This document shows, piece by piece, positions 8,555 through 19,790 of a DNA stretch of 64,000 nucleotides. The DNA is from Acidihalobacter prosperus (GTDB taxonomy: Bacteria > Pseudomonadota > Gammaproteobacteria > DSM-5130 > Acidihalobacteraceae). The translations under genes and the position numbers were made by a program. The DNA lies in assembly GCF_000754095.2 (NCBI RefSeq), contig NZ_JQSG02000001.1:186001-250000 (forward strand), written 5' to 3'. The notes under the pieces were generated by a model. It searched no databases, was not told where the DNA came from, and worked only from the letters and a program-made list of their open reading frames with translations. Position 1 is the first letter of the stretch; each line of letters begins with the position of its first letter.

Positions 8555-8935
8555 ATGGTTGACCAGGAACAGCGGGTGGTGCACCGGGTGCGCTTTATCG
8601 CGCGGGCGGTGCTGAAGACCCAGGGACATACGGTCGAGGTGCAGATGCTGGATATTTCGCTCAAAGGCGCCCTGGTGGATTTGCCGGCCGATGTAACCAC
8701 CCCGTCGCTGGAGAGCCGGGTGGTCCTCGACCTTGTGCTGGGCGGCGATATCGAATTGGTGGCAACCGGGCGGGTGGTTCGTGTGGCGCCGCCGCATCGC
8801 CTGGGTCTGCTTTGGGAGAGCATGGACGTGGATACCGCGACCCATTTGCATCGCCTGCTGGTGCTGAATCTGGGTGGCGAGGAGGCGTTCGAGGCGGATC
8901 TCGACGCGATGCTCGCCGCGCAGGCCGACGACTAA
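8555..8935 (+). CDS. PilZ domain protein
   Basis: A stand-alone PilZ domain of 126 residues, expected to bind cyclic di-GMP. The two ligand motifs are present: an Arg pair at R7-x3-R11 and D-I-S-L-K-G at 33-38 (D/NxSxxG). An acidic tail follows (EADLDAM...ADD). A GGGAG ribosome site stands before the ATG. Its effector role is unknown; the window encodes two diguanylate cyclase proteins that could supply the signal. The stop overlaps the convergent gph stop in the sequence CTAA. Confidence 0.85.
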   Translation: MVDQEQRVVHRVRFIARAVLKTQGHTVEVQMLDISLKGALVDLPADVTTPSLESRVVLDLVLGGDIELVATGRVVRVAPPHRLGLLWESMDVDTATHLHRLLVLNLGGEEAFEADLDAMLAAQADD

Positions 8936-9645
8936 CGCGACATGGGGGTGGCTTGTGGCGTCGCCGCCGGCGTTTCCAACCACTCCAGCAAGGCTTCCGG
9001 TTGCTGCAGCTCGGCGTCGGCGCCCCAGGCCTGCGGGCATTGGTCTGAGTCGATGTATCCCCAGCGTGCGATCAGGGTGTGCATGCCCGCCGCGCGTCCG
9101 GCCGCGATGTCCCGCTCTGCGTCGCCGAGGTAGCAGCAGGCGCCTGGAGGCAGTCCGCAATCCGCAGCCGCGTGCAGCAGCGGCGCGGGATGCGGTTTGC
9201 GCTGCGGGAGCTGATCGCCGCTGACCAGGCAGGCAATGCGTCGTTGCAGTCCGAGCGCCTCGATCAGCGGCCTGCTGAGGAATCCCGGCTTGTTGGTGAC
9301 AATGCCCCAGACGAGACCGCGTACTTCGAGGGCGTCGATGACCTCGGGCATGCCGGGAAAGAGTCGCGTTTGCTGTGCCAGGTTTTCGGCGTAGATCGCC
9401 AGAAAGCGCGCCCGCAGAGCCTCGAAACGCGCCTCCGCCAGCCCGTCGCCGAAACCGATGCGCACCATGGCCGTGCTGCCGTGCGAGACGTGATCGCGTA
9501 TCGCGGCGAGGGGCAGTGCGCCCAGGCCGTGCTCGCGCCTGAGGTCGTTGAGCGCCGCAGCCATGTCCGGGGCGGTGTCCAGCAGCGTGCCGTCGAGGTC
9601 GAACAGGACGCCGCGAATGCCGCGCGGATTACTGGACGACGGCAT
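8932..9645 (-). CDS. gph: Phosphoglycolate phosphatase, HAD family
   Basis: HAD hydrolase of 237 residues that dephosphorylates 2-phosphoglycolate, formed by DNA repair and, in autotrophs, by Rubisco oxygenation. HAD motif I is DLDGT with nucleophile Asp16 and acid/base Asp18, motif II is VTN at 116-118, the Lys is K150 in QRKPHP, and motif IV is GDAERD at 174-179. It overlaps the ubiG end by 17 bp, as in other gammaproteobacteria, where ubiG-gph-yciK is a common string. An alternative substrate such as N-acetylmuramate 6-phosphate (MupP) is possible, because Pseudomonas MupP is encoded at the same place. Confidence 0.88.
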   Translation of the reverse strand: MPSSSNPRGIRGVLFDLDGTLLDTAPDMAAALNDLRREHGLGALPLAAIRDHVSHGSTAMVRIGFGDGLAEARFEALRARFLAIYAENLAQQTRLFPGMPEVIDALEVRGLVWGIVTNKPGFLSRPLIEALGLQRRIACLVSGDQLPQRKPHPAPLLHAAADCGLPPGACCYLGDAERDIAAGRAAGMHTLIARWGYIDSDQCPQAWGADAELQQPEALLEWLETPAATPQATPMSR

Positions 9646-10339
9646 GGACGAGGTAATTCACCGAGACATCGGTGGACAGCGAGTAGGCGTGGGTCAGGGG
9701 ATTGAAGTGCATGCCGGCGATGTCGACAAGATTGAGGCCGGCGTGGCGGATGGCTCGGTCGAGTTCGGAGGGGCGGATGAAGCGCTGGTACTCATGCGTG
9801 CCGCGAGGCAGCAGCTTGAGCAGGTATTCGGCGCCGACGATCGCGAACAGGAATGATTTCGGGTTGCGGTTGAGCGTGGAGAAGAACACGTGCCCGTCCG
9901 GCTTGACCAGCGCCGCGCAGGCGCGCACCACCGATTCCGGGTCGGGCACGTGTTCGAGCATTTCCATGCAGGTCACCACATCGTAGCTGCCGGGCCTTTC
10001 GGCTGCGAGCGCTTCCACGGTGACCTGGCGGTACTCGATCTCGACGCCCGTTTCCAGGCCGTGCAGACGGGCCACGGAGAGCGGTGCCTCGCCCATGTCG
10101 ATACCGGTGACCTGGGCGCCTCGGGCGGCCATGGATTCGGACAGAATGCCGCCGCCGCAGCCCACGTCGAGCACCGTTTTGCCGACCAGGCCTGCAGCGT
10201 GCTGTTCGATGAATCCCAGGCGCAGCGGGTTGATCTCGTGCAGCGGCCGGAATTCGCCGTCGGCATCCCACCAGCGATGGGCCAGCTCCTCGAATTTGCC
10301 GATCTCCCGGGGGTCTACGTTGCCTCGTGGTTCGTTCAT
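9629..10339 (-). CDS. ubiG: Ubiquinone biosynthesis O-methyltransferase
   Basis: SAM-dependent methyltransferase of 236 residues catalysing both O-methylations of ubiquinone synthesis. The SAM loop is DVGCGGG at 58-64, with the acidic GIDMGE strand after it, and the N-terminal [11 protein letters not shown] and C-terminal [13 protein letters not shown] are typical UbiG signatures. Its end overlaps gph by 17 bp, so the two are cotranslated. It is divergent from the quinone reductase gene. Confidence 0.96.
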   Translation of the reverse strand: MNEPRGNVDPREIGKFEELAHRWWDADGEFRPLHEINPLRLGFIEQHAAGLVGKTVLDVGCGGGILSESMAARGAQVTGIDMGEAPLSVARLHGLETGVEIEYRQVTVEALAAERPGSYDVVTCMEMLEHVPDPESVVRACAALVKPDGHVFFSTLNRNPKSFLFAIVGAEYLLKLLPRGTHEYQRFIRPSELDRAIRHAGLNLVDIAGMHFNPLTHAYSLSTDVSVNYLVHAVVQ

Positions 10340-10465
10340 GCCGGTGCCGTCAGGTGGGGACGGCGGCAGTTTAGCATTGCGCGCATGAAGGCCGCATGCA
10401 TCGGTTTATACTGGCGGACCCCGCCGGAACCGGGAGGGGATGCGCGAGCAACGAACGGAGTGTAC

Positions 10466-11440
10466 ATGTCACTGGCGATACGGATTCATCGGCACGGTGG
10501 GCCCGAGGCCCTGACTTTGGACAATGTCAAGGTCGGTGCGCCCGGCAAGGGCCAGGTGTTGCTTGAGCAGCGGGCGATCGGTGTCAACTTCATCGATGTT
10601 TATCATCGCACCGGCCTGTATCCGGTGACGCTGCCGACAACGATTGGCCTGGAGGCGGCCGCGCGGGTCGAGGCCGTGGGCGAGGGCGTCGTCGACTGGC
10701 AGCCCGGGGATCGGGTGGCCTATGCCGGCGGGCCGCTCGGCGCCTATGCGCAACGGCGCCTGATGCCGGCCGAGCGGCTGGTCAGGTTGCCGGACGAGAT
10801 CGACGACCGCGCGGCCGCGTCGATGATGTTGCAGGGGATGACGGTACAGTATCTCGTGCGCCAGACCTATCGGGTATCGCCGGGAGAGACCGTGCTCTGG
10901 CATGCGGCCGCCGGGGGTGTCGGCCTGATCGCCTGCCAGTGGCTGCGCGCACTGGGCGCGACGGTGATCGGTACCGTGGGTTCGGACGAAAAGGCGGCGC
11001 TGGCCAAGGCGCACGGGTGCACGCATACGATCAACTATCGCCGCGAGAACTTCGTCGAACGGGTGCGGGAGCTGACGGATGGGCTCGGCGTGCCGGTGGT
11101 GTACGATTCGGTCGGTCGCGATACCTTCGAGGGCTCGCTCGACTGTCTTCAGCGGCGAGGGTTGCTGGTTTCATTCGGCAACGCCTCCGGCGCGGTGCCG
11201 CCGTTCAGCCTGGGTGTGCTGGCGCAAAAAGGCTCATTGTTCGTGACCCGCCCCAATCTTGCCGGCTACACTGCCGCGCGAGACGATCTGTTGCAGTGCG
11301 CCGGCGAGCTGTTCGAGCAGGTGCGCGCCGGCACGGTCAGGGTCGCGACCCACCATGCCTACCCGCTGGCAGAGGCAGCCCATGCGCACCGCGATCTGGA
11401 GGCGCGCAAGACCACCGGGTCCATCGTATTGCTGCCGTGA
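10466..11440 (+). CDS. qor: NADPH:quinone oxidoreductase, zinc-independent MDR type
   Basis: A 324-residue medium-chain dehydrogenase/reductase that reduces quinones with NADPH. It has an N-terminal GroES-like domain and a Rossmann domain with AAAGGVG at 147-153 and QWLRALGA. It lacks the zinc-site cysteines of alcohol dehydrogenases, as expected for Qor. The ATG at 10466 has GGAG 5 bp upstream; the longer frame overlaps ubiG in antisense. A TATACT at 10407-10412 followed by a GGCGG-ACC-CCGCC hairpin may mark its promoter and leader. It converges on mtaD with a 15-bp gap. Confidence 0.9.
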   Translation: MSLAIRIHRHGGPEALTLDNVKVGAPGKGQVLLEQRAIGVNFIDVYHRTGLYPVTLPTTIGLEAAARVEAVGEGVVDWQPGDRVAYAGGPLGAYAQRRLMPAERLVRLPDEIDDRAAASMMLQGMTVQYLVRQTYRVSPGETVLWHAAAGGVGLIACQWLRALGATVIGTVGSDEKAALAKAHGCTHTINYRRENFVERVRELTDGLGVPVVYDSVGRDTFEGSLDCLQRRGLLVSFGNASGAVPPFSLGVLAQKGSLFVTRPNLAGYTAARDDLLQCAGELFEQVRAGTVRVATHHAYPLAEAAHAHRDLEARKTTGSIVLLP

Positions 11441-11455
11441 TGCGGCCGTTGCCGG

Positions 11456-12784
11456 TCATGCTCGCTCCGGAGCGGCAATGCGCGCGGCCCAGGCGGCGGC
11501 ATTGGTCATGATCTCGCGGCCGTCGAGCTGCGTCAGCTCGCCGTCGACGAGTTTGGCCTGGCCCGCAATCCATGCATGGCTGACGGCTTCGCGTCCGGCC
11601 GCGTAGACGAGGTGGGAGACGGGATCGTAGACCGGTTGGGTTTCGATGCGTGCGAGGTCCACGGCCACCAAGTCCGCGGCCTTGCCAACCTCGATCGAAC
11701 CGATTTCCTCGCCGAGGCCCAGCGCGCGCGCGCCGGCCAGCGTGGCCATTCTGAGCGCGGCATGCGCGGGCAGCGCGTCTGCACGGCCGGCCACGCCCTT
11801 GGCGAGCAAGGCCGCGGTGCGCATCTCGTCCCACAGATCCAGATCGTTGTTGCTGGCGGCGCCGTCGGTACCCAGCGCCACGTTGATCCCGGCGTCAAGC
11901 AGGCGCGCGACAGGGCAAAAGCCGCTGGCGAGCTTGAGATTGGACTGCGGGCAGTGCACGACGCTGGCGCCGCGTGCCGCAAGCAGCGCGATTTCATCGT
12001 CCTCTAGCTGGGTCATGTGTACCGCGACCAGATTCGGACCGAGCAGTCCGAGACTGTCCAGGCGGGCAAGGGGACGCATGCCGTGTTTGGCCACGTGCTC
12101 GTCGACTTCATGGCGGGTTTCGTGGACATGGATATGCACCGGCCGGTCCAGTTCGTCGGCGAGATTGCGGATTCGAGCAAGCGGCGCATCCGACACGGTG
12201 TAGGGCGCGTGCGGCGCGAAGCAGGCGCTGATCAGGCCTTCGCCCTTGTGGGCATCGAATACCTCGTCGATGCCGCGGGCGATGTATTCGTCGGCGTCGC
12301 GCGCCCAGGCCGAGGGAAAATCGACCACGATCATGCCGATGCTGGCGCGCATGCCGAGGGTCGCGGCCACGCGGGCGGTGACCTCCGGAAAGAAATACAT
12401 GTCGTTGAAACAGGTGGTGCCGCCGCGCAGCATTTCGGCGATGGCGAGGCGCGTGCCGTCGCGCACGAATTCCGTCCCCACCCAGCGCGCCTCCGTCGGC
12501 CATATGTGGGACTGCAGCCAGGTCATCAGCGGCAGATCGTCGGCGATCCCGCGCATCAGGCTCATCGCCGCGTGCGTGTGCGCATTCACCAGGCCGGGAA
12601 TGAGCGCGTGCTCCGGTAGCTCGTGATGTTCCGCCGCACGGTATTTCTGGGCCGCTTCCGATGCGGGTAGAATATCCACGATGCGGCGCCCGCGTACGGC
12701 TACGGCATGGTGTTCCAGCACCACGGCGTCGGGCTCAACGGGAATCACCCAGCGGGCGCTGATCAACAGGTCGACGGTTTCCAT
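11456..12784 (-). CDS. mtaD: 5-methylthioadenosine / S-adenosylhomocysteine deaminase
   Basis: Amidohydrolase of 442 residues. Metal ligands are NAHTH (His69, His71), a His in HIHVHET, and GTDGAASNN, all typical of the MtaD/TrzN-like deaminases. It converts methylthioadenosine to methylthioinosine in the Pseudomonas-type methionine salvage route and may also act on S-adenosylhomocysteine. It is divergently arranged with mtnA (64 bp between starts), the same pairing as in Pseudomonas, which supports the methylthioadenosine role over guanine or triazine deamination. Confidence 0.9.
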   Translation of the reverse strand: METVDLLISARWVIPVEPDAVVLEHHAVAVRGRRIVDILPASEAAQKYRAAEHHELPEHALIPGLVNAHTHAAMSLMRGIADDLPLMTWLQSHIWPTEARWVGTEFVRDGTRLAIAEMLRGGTTCFNDMYFFPEVTARVAATLGMRASIGMIVVDFPSAWARDADEYIARGIDEVFDAHKGEGLISACFAPHAPYTVSDAPLARIRNLADELDRPVHIHVHETRHEVDEHVAKHGMRPLARLDSLGLLGPNLVAVHMTQLEDDEIALLAARGASVVHCPQSNLKLASGFCPVARLLDAGINVALGTDGAASNNDLDLWDEMRTAALLAKGVAGRADALPAHAALRMATLAGARALGLGEEIGSIEVGKAADLVAVDLARIETQPVYDPVSHLVYAAGREAVSHAWIAGQAKLVDGELTQLDGREIMTNAAAWAARIAAPERA

Positions 12785-12848
12785 GTCGTCGACAATAACC
12801 GCGTCCCGAGACGTGCCGCAAGCATTCCCATGGCAGGAGCCTCAGCCG

Positions 12849-13883
<1,035 letters not shown>

Positions 13884-13908
13884 GGCGCGCGCAGTGGCGC
13901 GGGCTGTG

Positions 13909-13917
13909 TGGTATTAT
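13909..13917 (+). promoter_or_regulatory. Extended -10 promoter for gyrA
   Basis: TGGTATTAT fits the extended -10 form TGnTATAAT with five of six -10 bases. No good -35 box lies 17 bp upstream, as is common for extended -10 promoters. It leaves a leader of roughly 30 bases before the gyrA ATG. Confidence 0.5.
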
Positions 13918-13953
13918 CGACCGATTATTTTCATCTTAGGGCTTCCCATCTGA

Positions 13954-16563
13954 ATGGCTGATTTCGCCAAAGAACTGCTCTCGGTCAACCTCGAAGACGA
14001 AATGCGCCAGTCCTACCTGGATTACGCCATGAGCGTGATCATCGGGCGGGCGCTTCCCGACGTGCGCGACGGGCTCAAGCCGGTTCATCGCCGTGTATTG
14101 TTCGCCATGAGCGAACTGGGCAACGACTGGAACAAGGCTTACAAGAAATCCGCGCGCGTCGTCGGTGACGTCATCGGTAAATACCACCCCCATGGCGACA
14201 CGGCGGTCTACGATACCATCGTTCGCATGGCGCAGCCCTTCTCGATGCGCTACATGCTGGTCGATGGCCAGGGCAACTTCGGTTCGGTTGACGGCGATGC
14301 GCCGGCGGCCATGCGTTACACCGAGGTGCGCATGGCCCGCATCGCGCATGAGTTGCTTGCGGACATCGACAAGGACACGGTCGATTTCATCCCGAACTAC
14401 GACGGTTCCGAGCGCGAGCCGGCGGTACTGCCGGCCAAGATCCCTAATCTGCTGGTCAACGGTTCGGCCGGCATCGCGGTCGGTATGGCCACCAACATCC
14501 CGCCGCACAACCTCGTCGAGGTCATCAACGCCTGCATTGCGCTGATCGACGCGCCCGAAACCGATATCGACGGGTTGATGGCGCATCTGCCCGGCCCGGA
14601 CTTTCCGACCGCCGCGATCATCAATGGCGCCCTGGGTATCCGTGAGGCCTACAACACTGGGCGCGGGCGCATCTACGTGCGTGCCCGTTCGCATATCGAA
14701 ACCGACGAGGCCAACGGCCGCGAAAGCATCGTGGTCACGGAGCTGCCCTATCAGGTCAACAAGGCACGGTTGCTGGAGAAGATCGCCGAGCTGGTCAAGG
14801 AAAAGAAACTGGAGGGCATCTCCGAGCTGCGCGACGAGTCCGACAAGGACGGCATGCGCATGGTCATCGATCTCAAGCGCGGCGAGATGGCCGAGGTGGT
14901 GCTGAACAACCTTTACCAGCACACCCAGATGCAAAGCGTGTTCGGCATCAACATGGTCGCACTGGTCGACGGACAGCCGCGTCTGCTCGATCTCAAGACC
15001 ATGCTCGAATCGTTCCTGCGCCATCGTCGCGAGGTTGTGACGCGTCGTACCCTGTACGACCTGCGCAAGGCGCGCGATCGCGCCCACGTGCTGGAAGGTC
15101 TCGCCGTGGCCCTGGCCAACATCGACGAGGTGATCGCCCTGATCAAGGCCTCCGCCAGTCCTGCCGAGGCCAAGGTTGCCCTGCTTGGCCGGGCATGGGA
15201 GCCGGGGGTGGTCACCGAAATGCTGGCGCGCGCCGGTGCCGAGGCATCGCGACCCGAAGGGCTGGATGCATCGCTCGGGCTCCGGTCCGACGGATACCAT
15301 CTGTCGGAGGCCCAGGCCCAGGCTATCCTCGAGCTGCGCCTGCATCGCCTGACCGGACTGGAGCAGGACAAGATCGTGGCCGAATATCGCGAGCTGCTTG
15401 AGCGGATCGAGGATCTGCTCGATATCCTGGCGCGCCCCGGGCGTCTGATGCAAGTGATCCGCGACGAGCTGATCGCCGTGCGCGAGCAGTTCGGCGATGC
15501 ACGCCGTACCGAAATACTGGACCGGCGCCTGGACCTGTCGCTGGAGGATCTGATCTCCGAGCAGGACGTGGTGGTGACCTTGTCCCATGCCGGCTACGCC
15601 AAGGCGCAACCCCTCGACGTTTATCGAGCCCAGCGCCGCGGCGGACGCGGCAAGGCGGCGACGACCATGCGCGAGGAGGATTTCGTCGATACGCTGTTCG
15701 TGGCCAACACCCACGACACCATTCTGTGCTTTTCCAGTCACGGACGAGTCTACTGGCTTAAGGTTTATGAGCTGCCGCAGGCCGGGCGTAACGCGCGTGG
15801 ACGGCCGATCGTCAACCTGTTGCCACTGAGCGAAGGCGAGCGCATCAACGCCGTCCTGCCGGTCAAGGCCTTCGAGGAGGACCGTTACGTCTTCATGGCC
15901 ACGGCCCAGGGCACGGTCAAAAAGACGCCGCTGGCGGATTTTTCGCGGCCGCGCAGTACCGGCATCATCGCCGTGGATCTGCGCGACGGCGATCGTCTGA
16001 TCGGTGTCGCGATGACCGATGGGCAGCGCGACGTCATGCTGCTGACCAGCGCCGGCAAGGCGATTCGCTTTGCCGAACAGGATGTGCGCGCCATGGGCCG
16101 CACGGCCTGCGGCGTGCGCGGAGTGCGTCTGGCCGAAGATCAGAGCGTCGTGTCGCTGCTCATCCTCGACGACGATGCGCAGGTGCTCATCGCGACCGAG
16201 AACGGTTACGGCAAGCGCACCGAGTCCGCGGAATTCCCCCGGCATGGCCGCGGTGGACAGGGCGTCATCGCAATCCAACCCTCGGCTCGCAACGGCGAGG
16301 TGATTGGTGCGGTGCAGGTCGTGGACGGCGACGAGGCCATGTTGATCACCGACGGAGGCACCCTCGTGCGCACGCCGGTTGACGACGTGTCCGTGATCGG
16401 GCGCAACACGCAGGGCGTCACGTTGATACGGTTGGGCGAAGGCGAGCGACTGGTGCAGATCGAGCGGGTCGAGTCACTCAACGGCGACGACGCCGAGAAC
16501 GAGGGCGATACCGGCGATGTGGACGACACGGCCGATGGTGCGGATGAAGAGGACGCCGGCTGA
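13954..16563 (+). CDS. gyrA: DNA gyrase subunit A
   Basis: Breakage-reunion subunit of DNA gyrase, 869 residues. Numbering at the N-terminus matches E. coli: catalytic Tyr122 lies in MRYTEVR, and the quinolone region reads HGDTAVYD with Thr83 and Asp87. Thr83 replaces the Ser of E. coli but is the natural residue in, for example, Pseudomonas aeruginosa. The GyrA box QRRGGRG, which marks gyrase rather than topoisomerase IV, is near residue 560 at the start of the six-bladed C-terminal domain. The last 30 residues are an acidic tail. serC follows after 24 bp. Confidence 0.98.
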   Translation: MADFAKELLSVNLEDEMRQSYLDYAMSVIIGRALPDVRDGLKPVHRRVLFAMSELGNDWNKAYKKSARVVGDVIGKYHPHGDTAVYDTIVRMAQPFSMRYMLVDGQGNFGSVDGDAPAAMRYTEVRMARIAHELLADIDKDTVDFIPNYDGSEREPAVLPAKIPNLLVNGSAGIAVGMATNIPPHNLVEVINACIALIDAPETDIDGLMAHLPGPDFPTAAIINGALGIREAYNTGRGRIYVRARSHIETDEANGRESIVVTELPYQVNKARLLEKIAELVKEKKLEGISELRDESDKDGMRMVIDLKRGEMAEVVLNNLYQHTQMQSVFGINMVALVDGQPRLLDLKTMLESFLRHRREVVTRRTLYDLRKARDRAHVLEGLAVALANIDEVIALIKASASPAEAKVALLGRAWEPGVVTEMLARAGAEASRPEGLDASLGLRSDGYHLSEAQAQAILELRLHRLTGLEQDKIVAEYRELLERIEDLLDILARPGRLMQVIRDELIAVREQFGDARRTEILDRRLDLSLEDLISEQDVVVTLSHAGYAKAQPLDVYRAQRRGGRGKAATTMREEDFVDTLFVANTHDTILCFSSHGRVYWLKVYELPQAGRNARGRPIVNLLPLSEGERINAVLPVKAFEEDRYVFMATAQGTVKKTPLADFSRPRSTGIIAVDLRDGDRLIGVAMTDGQRDVMLLTSAGKAIRFAEQDVRAMGRTACGVRGVRLAEDQSVVSLLILDDDAQVLIATENGYGKRTESAEFPRHGRGGQGVIAIQPSARNGEVIGAVQVVDGDEAMLITDGGTLVRTPVDDVSVIGRNTQGVTLIRLGEGERLVQIERVESLNGDDAENEGDTGDVDDTADGADEEDAG

Positions 16564-16587
16564 GGCGCGACCTGCCGGGGAGGCGTG

Positions 16588-17673
16588 ATGGGACGTGTGT
16601 TTAATTTCAGCTCCGGACCGGCCGTGCTGCCGCAGCCGGTGCTCGAAAAGGTGCAGTCCGAACTGCTCGACTGGCAGGGTAGCGGCATGTCCGTGATGGA
16701 AATGTCGCATCGCGGTGAGGATTTCACCGCGATCGCCACGCGCGCCGAAGCCGCGCTGAGGCGGCTGCTTGACATACCCGACGACTACCGGGTTCTGTTT
16801 CTCCAGGGCGGTGCGACCGCACAGTTTTCCATGGTGCCGATGAATCTGCTGCGCGAAGGCGGCAGCGCCGATTTCATCGATACCGGCATCTGGTCGCGCA
16901 AGGCGATGGCCGAGGCGGCGCGCTACGGGCGCGTGCGGCTGGCGGGCGGCGGCGAGCGCAACGGCTATGCCCGCGTACCGACGCCGGATGAGCTGGATTT
17001 CGATCCCGCCGCCCTCTATGTCCACTACACGCCCAACGAAACCATCGGTGGTGTCGAGTTCTCCTATGTGCCGGACAGCGGTTCGGTACCGCTGGTCGCG
17101 GACATGTCCTCGACCATTCTCTCGCGACCGTTGGATGTGCGCCGCTTCGGCCTGATCTATGCCGGGGCGCAGAAGAATATCGGGCCCGCAGGCCTGACGC
17201 TGGTGATCGTGCGCGAGGATCTGTTGGGCGAGCCGGCAACGGCGGCGACGCCGACCGTGTTCGATTATCGCGTGTATGCGGACAACGCTTCCATGTACAA
17301 CACGCCGCCGACCTTCGCCTGGTATATCGCGGGCGAGGTGTTCGAGTGGATCGAGCGTGAGGGTGGACTCAAGGCCATGGGCGAGCGCAACCACCGCAAG
17401 GCGGCCAAGCTCTATGCGCTGCTCGACGCCAGCGATTTCTATCGTTCACCGGTGGCGGTCGACAGCCGCTCCTGGATGAACGCGACCTTTACCCTCGCCG
17501 ACGAAGCGCTCAGCGCGGCCTTTCTTGAGGGCGCGGAATCCAGCGGCCTCAAGAATCTCAAGGGCCATCGCTCGGTCGGCGGCATGCGGGCAAGCCTGTA
17601 CAATGCGATGCCCGAAGCCGGTGTCGACGCGTTGGTCGAATACATGCGTGAATTCGAACGCGTGCACGGCTGA
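16588..17673 (+). CDS. serC: Phosphoserine aminotransferase
   Basis: PLP enzyme of 361 residues making 3-phosphoserine from phosphohydroxypyruvate and glutamate (also used in pyridoxine synthesis). The N-terminus FNFSSGPAVLP, the PLP lysine K196 in YAGAQKNIGPAG and HRSVGGMRASLYNA near the end identify it. GTG at 16585 and ATG at 16588 are both in frame; GGGGAGG lies one base before the GTG and four before the ATG, so the ATG is chosen. gyrA-serC-pheA is the standard gammaproteobacterial order. Confidence 0.96.
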   Translation: MGRVFNFSSGPAVLPQPVLEKVQSELLDWQGSGMSVMEMSHRGEDFTAIATRAEAALRRLLDIPDDYRVLFLQGGATAQFSMVPMNLLREGGSADFIDTGIWSRKAMAEAARYGRVRLAGGGERNGYARVPTPDELDFDPAALYVHYTPNETIGGVEFSYVPDSGSVPLVADMSSTILSRPLDVRRFGLIYAGAQKNIGPAGLTLVIVREDLLGEPATAATPTVFDYRVYADNASMYNTPPTFAWYIAGEVFEWIEREGGLKAMGERNHRKAAKLYALLDASDFYRSPVAVDSRSWMNATFTLADEALSAAFLEGAESSGLKNLKGHRSVGGMRASLYNAMPEAGVDALVEYMREFERVHG

Positions 17674-17744
17674 AGCCGCGAGCGTACAGGGTTCGCCACG
17701 CGTCATACTACAGTAGTCATCCATTCAAGCAGCAGGTCCCAGCC

Positions 17745-18833
17745 ATGTCTGAACAGGAACAGTTGCGGTCGATCCGTGAACGTATCGATGCGATCGATCG
17801 GGAGCTGATGCGGCTTATCAGCGAACGTGCCAGCTGCGCCCAGACCGTCGCCCAGGTCAAGCGAGCGGCCGGCTCCGGTGACGACTACTACCGCCCCGAG
17901 CGCGAAGCGCAAGTCCTGCGCCAGGTCAAGGAGGCCAATCCAGGGCCGCTGGAAGGTGAAACCCTGGCGCGGCTGTTCCGCGAAATCATGTCCGCCTGCC
18001 TGGCCCTGGAGGCGCCGTTGAGGGTGGCCTTCCTGGGGCCCGAGGGCACTTACACCCATGCCGCGGTGCTCAAGCATTTCGGCCAGGACGTGCGACTCGC
18101 GCCGATGGCATCGCTGGGCGAGGTGTTCCGCGAGGTGGAGGCGGGCGGATGTTCGTATGGTGTGGTGCCCATCGAGAACTCGACGGAAGGCGTCGTCAAT
18201 CACACGCTCGACCTGTTCGTGCAATCCCCCTTGTTCGTTTGTGGCGAGGTGCTGTTGCGCATCCACCATCACCTGCTGTCGTCGGGGCCCGATGTGGCGC
18301 ATGTGCAGCGGGTCTACGCACATCAGCAGGCGCTGGCGCAGTGCCGCCGCTGGCTGGATGCGAACCTGCCCCACGCCGATCGTATCTCCCTCAGCAGCAA
18401 CGCCGAGGCCGCGCAGCGGGCCTCGCAGGAAACCGGATCGGCGGCAATCGCGGGCGATACGGCCGAGGCGCTCTATGGCCTGCGCGCAGTCAAGCGGAAT
18501 ATCGAGGATCATCCCGACAACACGACGCGATTCCTGGTAATCGGCCGCCAGGCGACGATCCCGCCCAGTGGAGTGGACAAGACCAGCGTGCTGGTGTCCA
18601 CATCCAATCGCCCCGGCGCGCTGCACCGACTGCTGACGCCGCTGGCGCACAATGGGGTCAGCATGTCGCGCATCGAGTCCCGTCCGTCGCGTTGCGTCAA
18701 CTGGGAATACGTGTACTTCCTGGATATCGAGGGTCATAGCGAAGACCCCGATGTCAGGCAGGCGCTCGCGGGCCTGCGCCAGGAAGCGCAGCTGTTCCGG
18801 ATTCTCGGCGCCTATCCGCGCGCAGTGCTCTGA
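17745..18833 (+). CDS. pheA: Chorismate mutase / prephenate dehydratase (P-protein)
   Basis: Bifunctional enzyme of phenylalanine synthesis, 362 residues. Residues 1-88 form an AroQ chorismate mutase (Arg11, Arg28 and Lys39 as expected active-site residues), 92-270 the prephenate dehydratase (FLGPEGTYTHAA; VVPIENSTEG; NTTRFLV), and the end an ACT domain with the ESRP phenylalanine-binding motif, so feedback control is likely. An 11-bp palindrome (ACTAC-A-GTAGT, 17707-17717) lies in the 71-bp gap after serC. No leader peptide rich in Phe was found there. Confidence 0.97.
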   Translation: MSEQEQLRSIRERIDAIDRELMRLISERASCAQTVAQVKRAAGSGDDYYRPEREAQVLRQVKEANPGPLEGETLARLFREIMSACLALEAPLRVAFLGPEGTYTHAAVLKHFGQDVRLAPMASLGEVFREVEAGGCSYGVVPIENSTEGVVNHTLDLFVQSPLFVCGEVLLRIHHHLLSSGPDVAHVQRVYAHQQALAQCRRWLDANLPHADRISLSSNAEAAQRASQETGSAAIAGDTAEALYGLRAVKRNIEDHPDNTTRFLVIGRQATIPPSGVDKTSVLVSTSNRPGALHRLLTPLAHNGVSMSRIESRPSRCVNWEYVYFLDIEGHSEDPDVRQALAGLRQEAQLFRILGAYPRAVL

Positions 18834-18850
18834 GTCCGTCTGCCGTCCGT

Positions 18851-19756
18851 ATGTCGCAAACGCCTGCGCCAAGTCCCGCTCCCGCGGCGATCAATCGGCT
18901 GGCCATCATCGGCGTGGGTCTGATCGGAGGCTCGTTGGCGTTGTCCCTGCGCCAGGCTGGTTATTGCCGCGAAATCGTTGGTGCTGGCCGCGACCGGGCC
19001 AGCCTGCAGCAGGCGCAATCCCTGGGCGTGATCGACCGGTTCGAACTCGATATCTGTGCCGCCGTGCACGGCGCGGACATGATCGTGCTGGCCACGCCGG
19101 TGGGCGCCATCGAATCAGTCTGCCGGGCACTTCGCGGATGTCTCGCCGAGAGCGCGGTGCTGACCGACGTCGGCAGTGTGAAGGCGTCGGTCGTCGACGC
19201 CGTGCGTATCGGGTTGGGACATCTGCCGGCGGGTTTCGTGCCGGCGCATCCGATCGCAGGGCGCGAGCGCTCCGGCGTGGAGGCCGCCACCGCGGACCTG
19301 TACGAGGGGCGGCGCGTCATACTCACTCCCTTGCCGGAGAGCGATCCGCAGGCCTGCCAGGCGGTGCGCAGGATGTGGGAGGTCGCGGGCGCGCGTGTCG
19401 AGGATATGCCGGTCGATCACCACGACGAGGTGCTGGCCGCCACCAGCCACCTGCCGCACCTATTGGCCTATACGCTGGTTTCGAGCCTGTCGCGGCTGGG
19501 CGAGCAGGAAGAGATTTTCCGCTACGCCGCTGGGGGGTTTCGCGATTTCACGCGCATCGCCTCCAGCGACCCCGTGATGTGGCGGGATATCTGCCTGCAC
19601 AACAAGGAAGCGATTCTGGGCATGTTCAAGCACTTCGCTCGCGATCTGGAGTTGCTGGGCGAGGTCATCGATGCAGGGGATGGCGATCGGCTGCTTTCGA
19701 TCTTCCAGCGCGCCAAGCAGACGCGCGACCGCTTTTGCGAGCGCCCGGATTCTTAA
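18851..19756 (+). CDS. tyrA: Prephenate dehydrogenase
   Basis: NAD-dependent enzyme of tyrosine synthesis, 301 residues. The Rossmann loop GVGLIGGSLALSL is at 21-33; the active site region reads HPIAGRERSG, and ATSHLPHLLAY is the conserved second helix segment. It is a stand-alone enzyme without chorismate mutase or ACT domain. In pseudomonads a hisC2 gene precedes it and tyrA is fused to aroA; here hisC is missing and tyrA and aroA are separate genes 34 bp apart. Confidence 0.94.
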   Translation: MSQTPAPSPAPAAINRLAIIGVGLIGGSLALSLRQAGYCREIVGAGRDRASLQQAQSLGVIDRFELDICAAVHGADMIVLATPVGAIESVCRALRGCLAESAVLTDVGSVKASVVDAVRIGLGHLPAGFVPAHPIAGRERSGVEAATADLYEGRRVILTPLPESDPQACQAVRRMWEVAGARVEDMPVDHHDEVLAATSHLPHLLAYTLVSSLSRLGEQEEIFRYAAGGFRDFTRIASSDPVMWRDICLHNKEAILGMFKHFARDLELLGEVIDAGDGDRLLSIFQRAKQTRDRFCERPDS

Positions 19757-19790
19757 CGAACCTATTCCACGTACGAACCGACGAGTACCC

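Noticed and set aside
13936-16278. A 780-residue minus-strand frame
   Set aside because: It lies exactly opposite gyrA and shows no protein family; long antisense frames are expected at this GC content.
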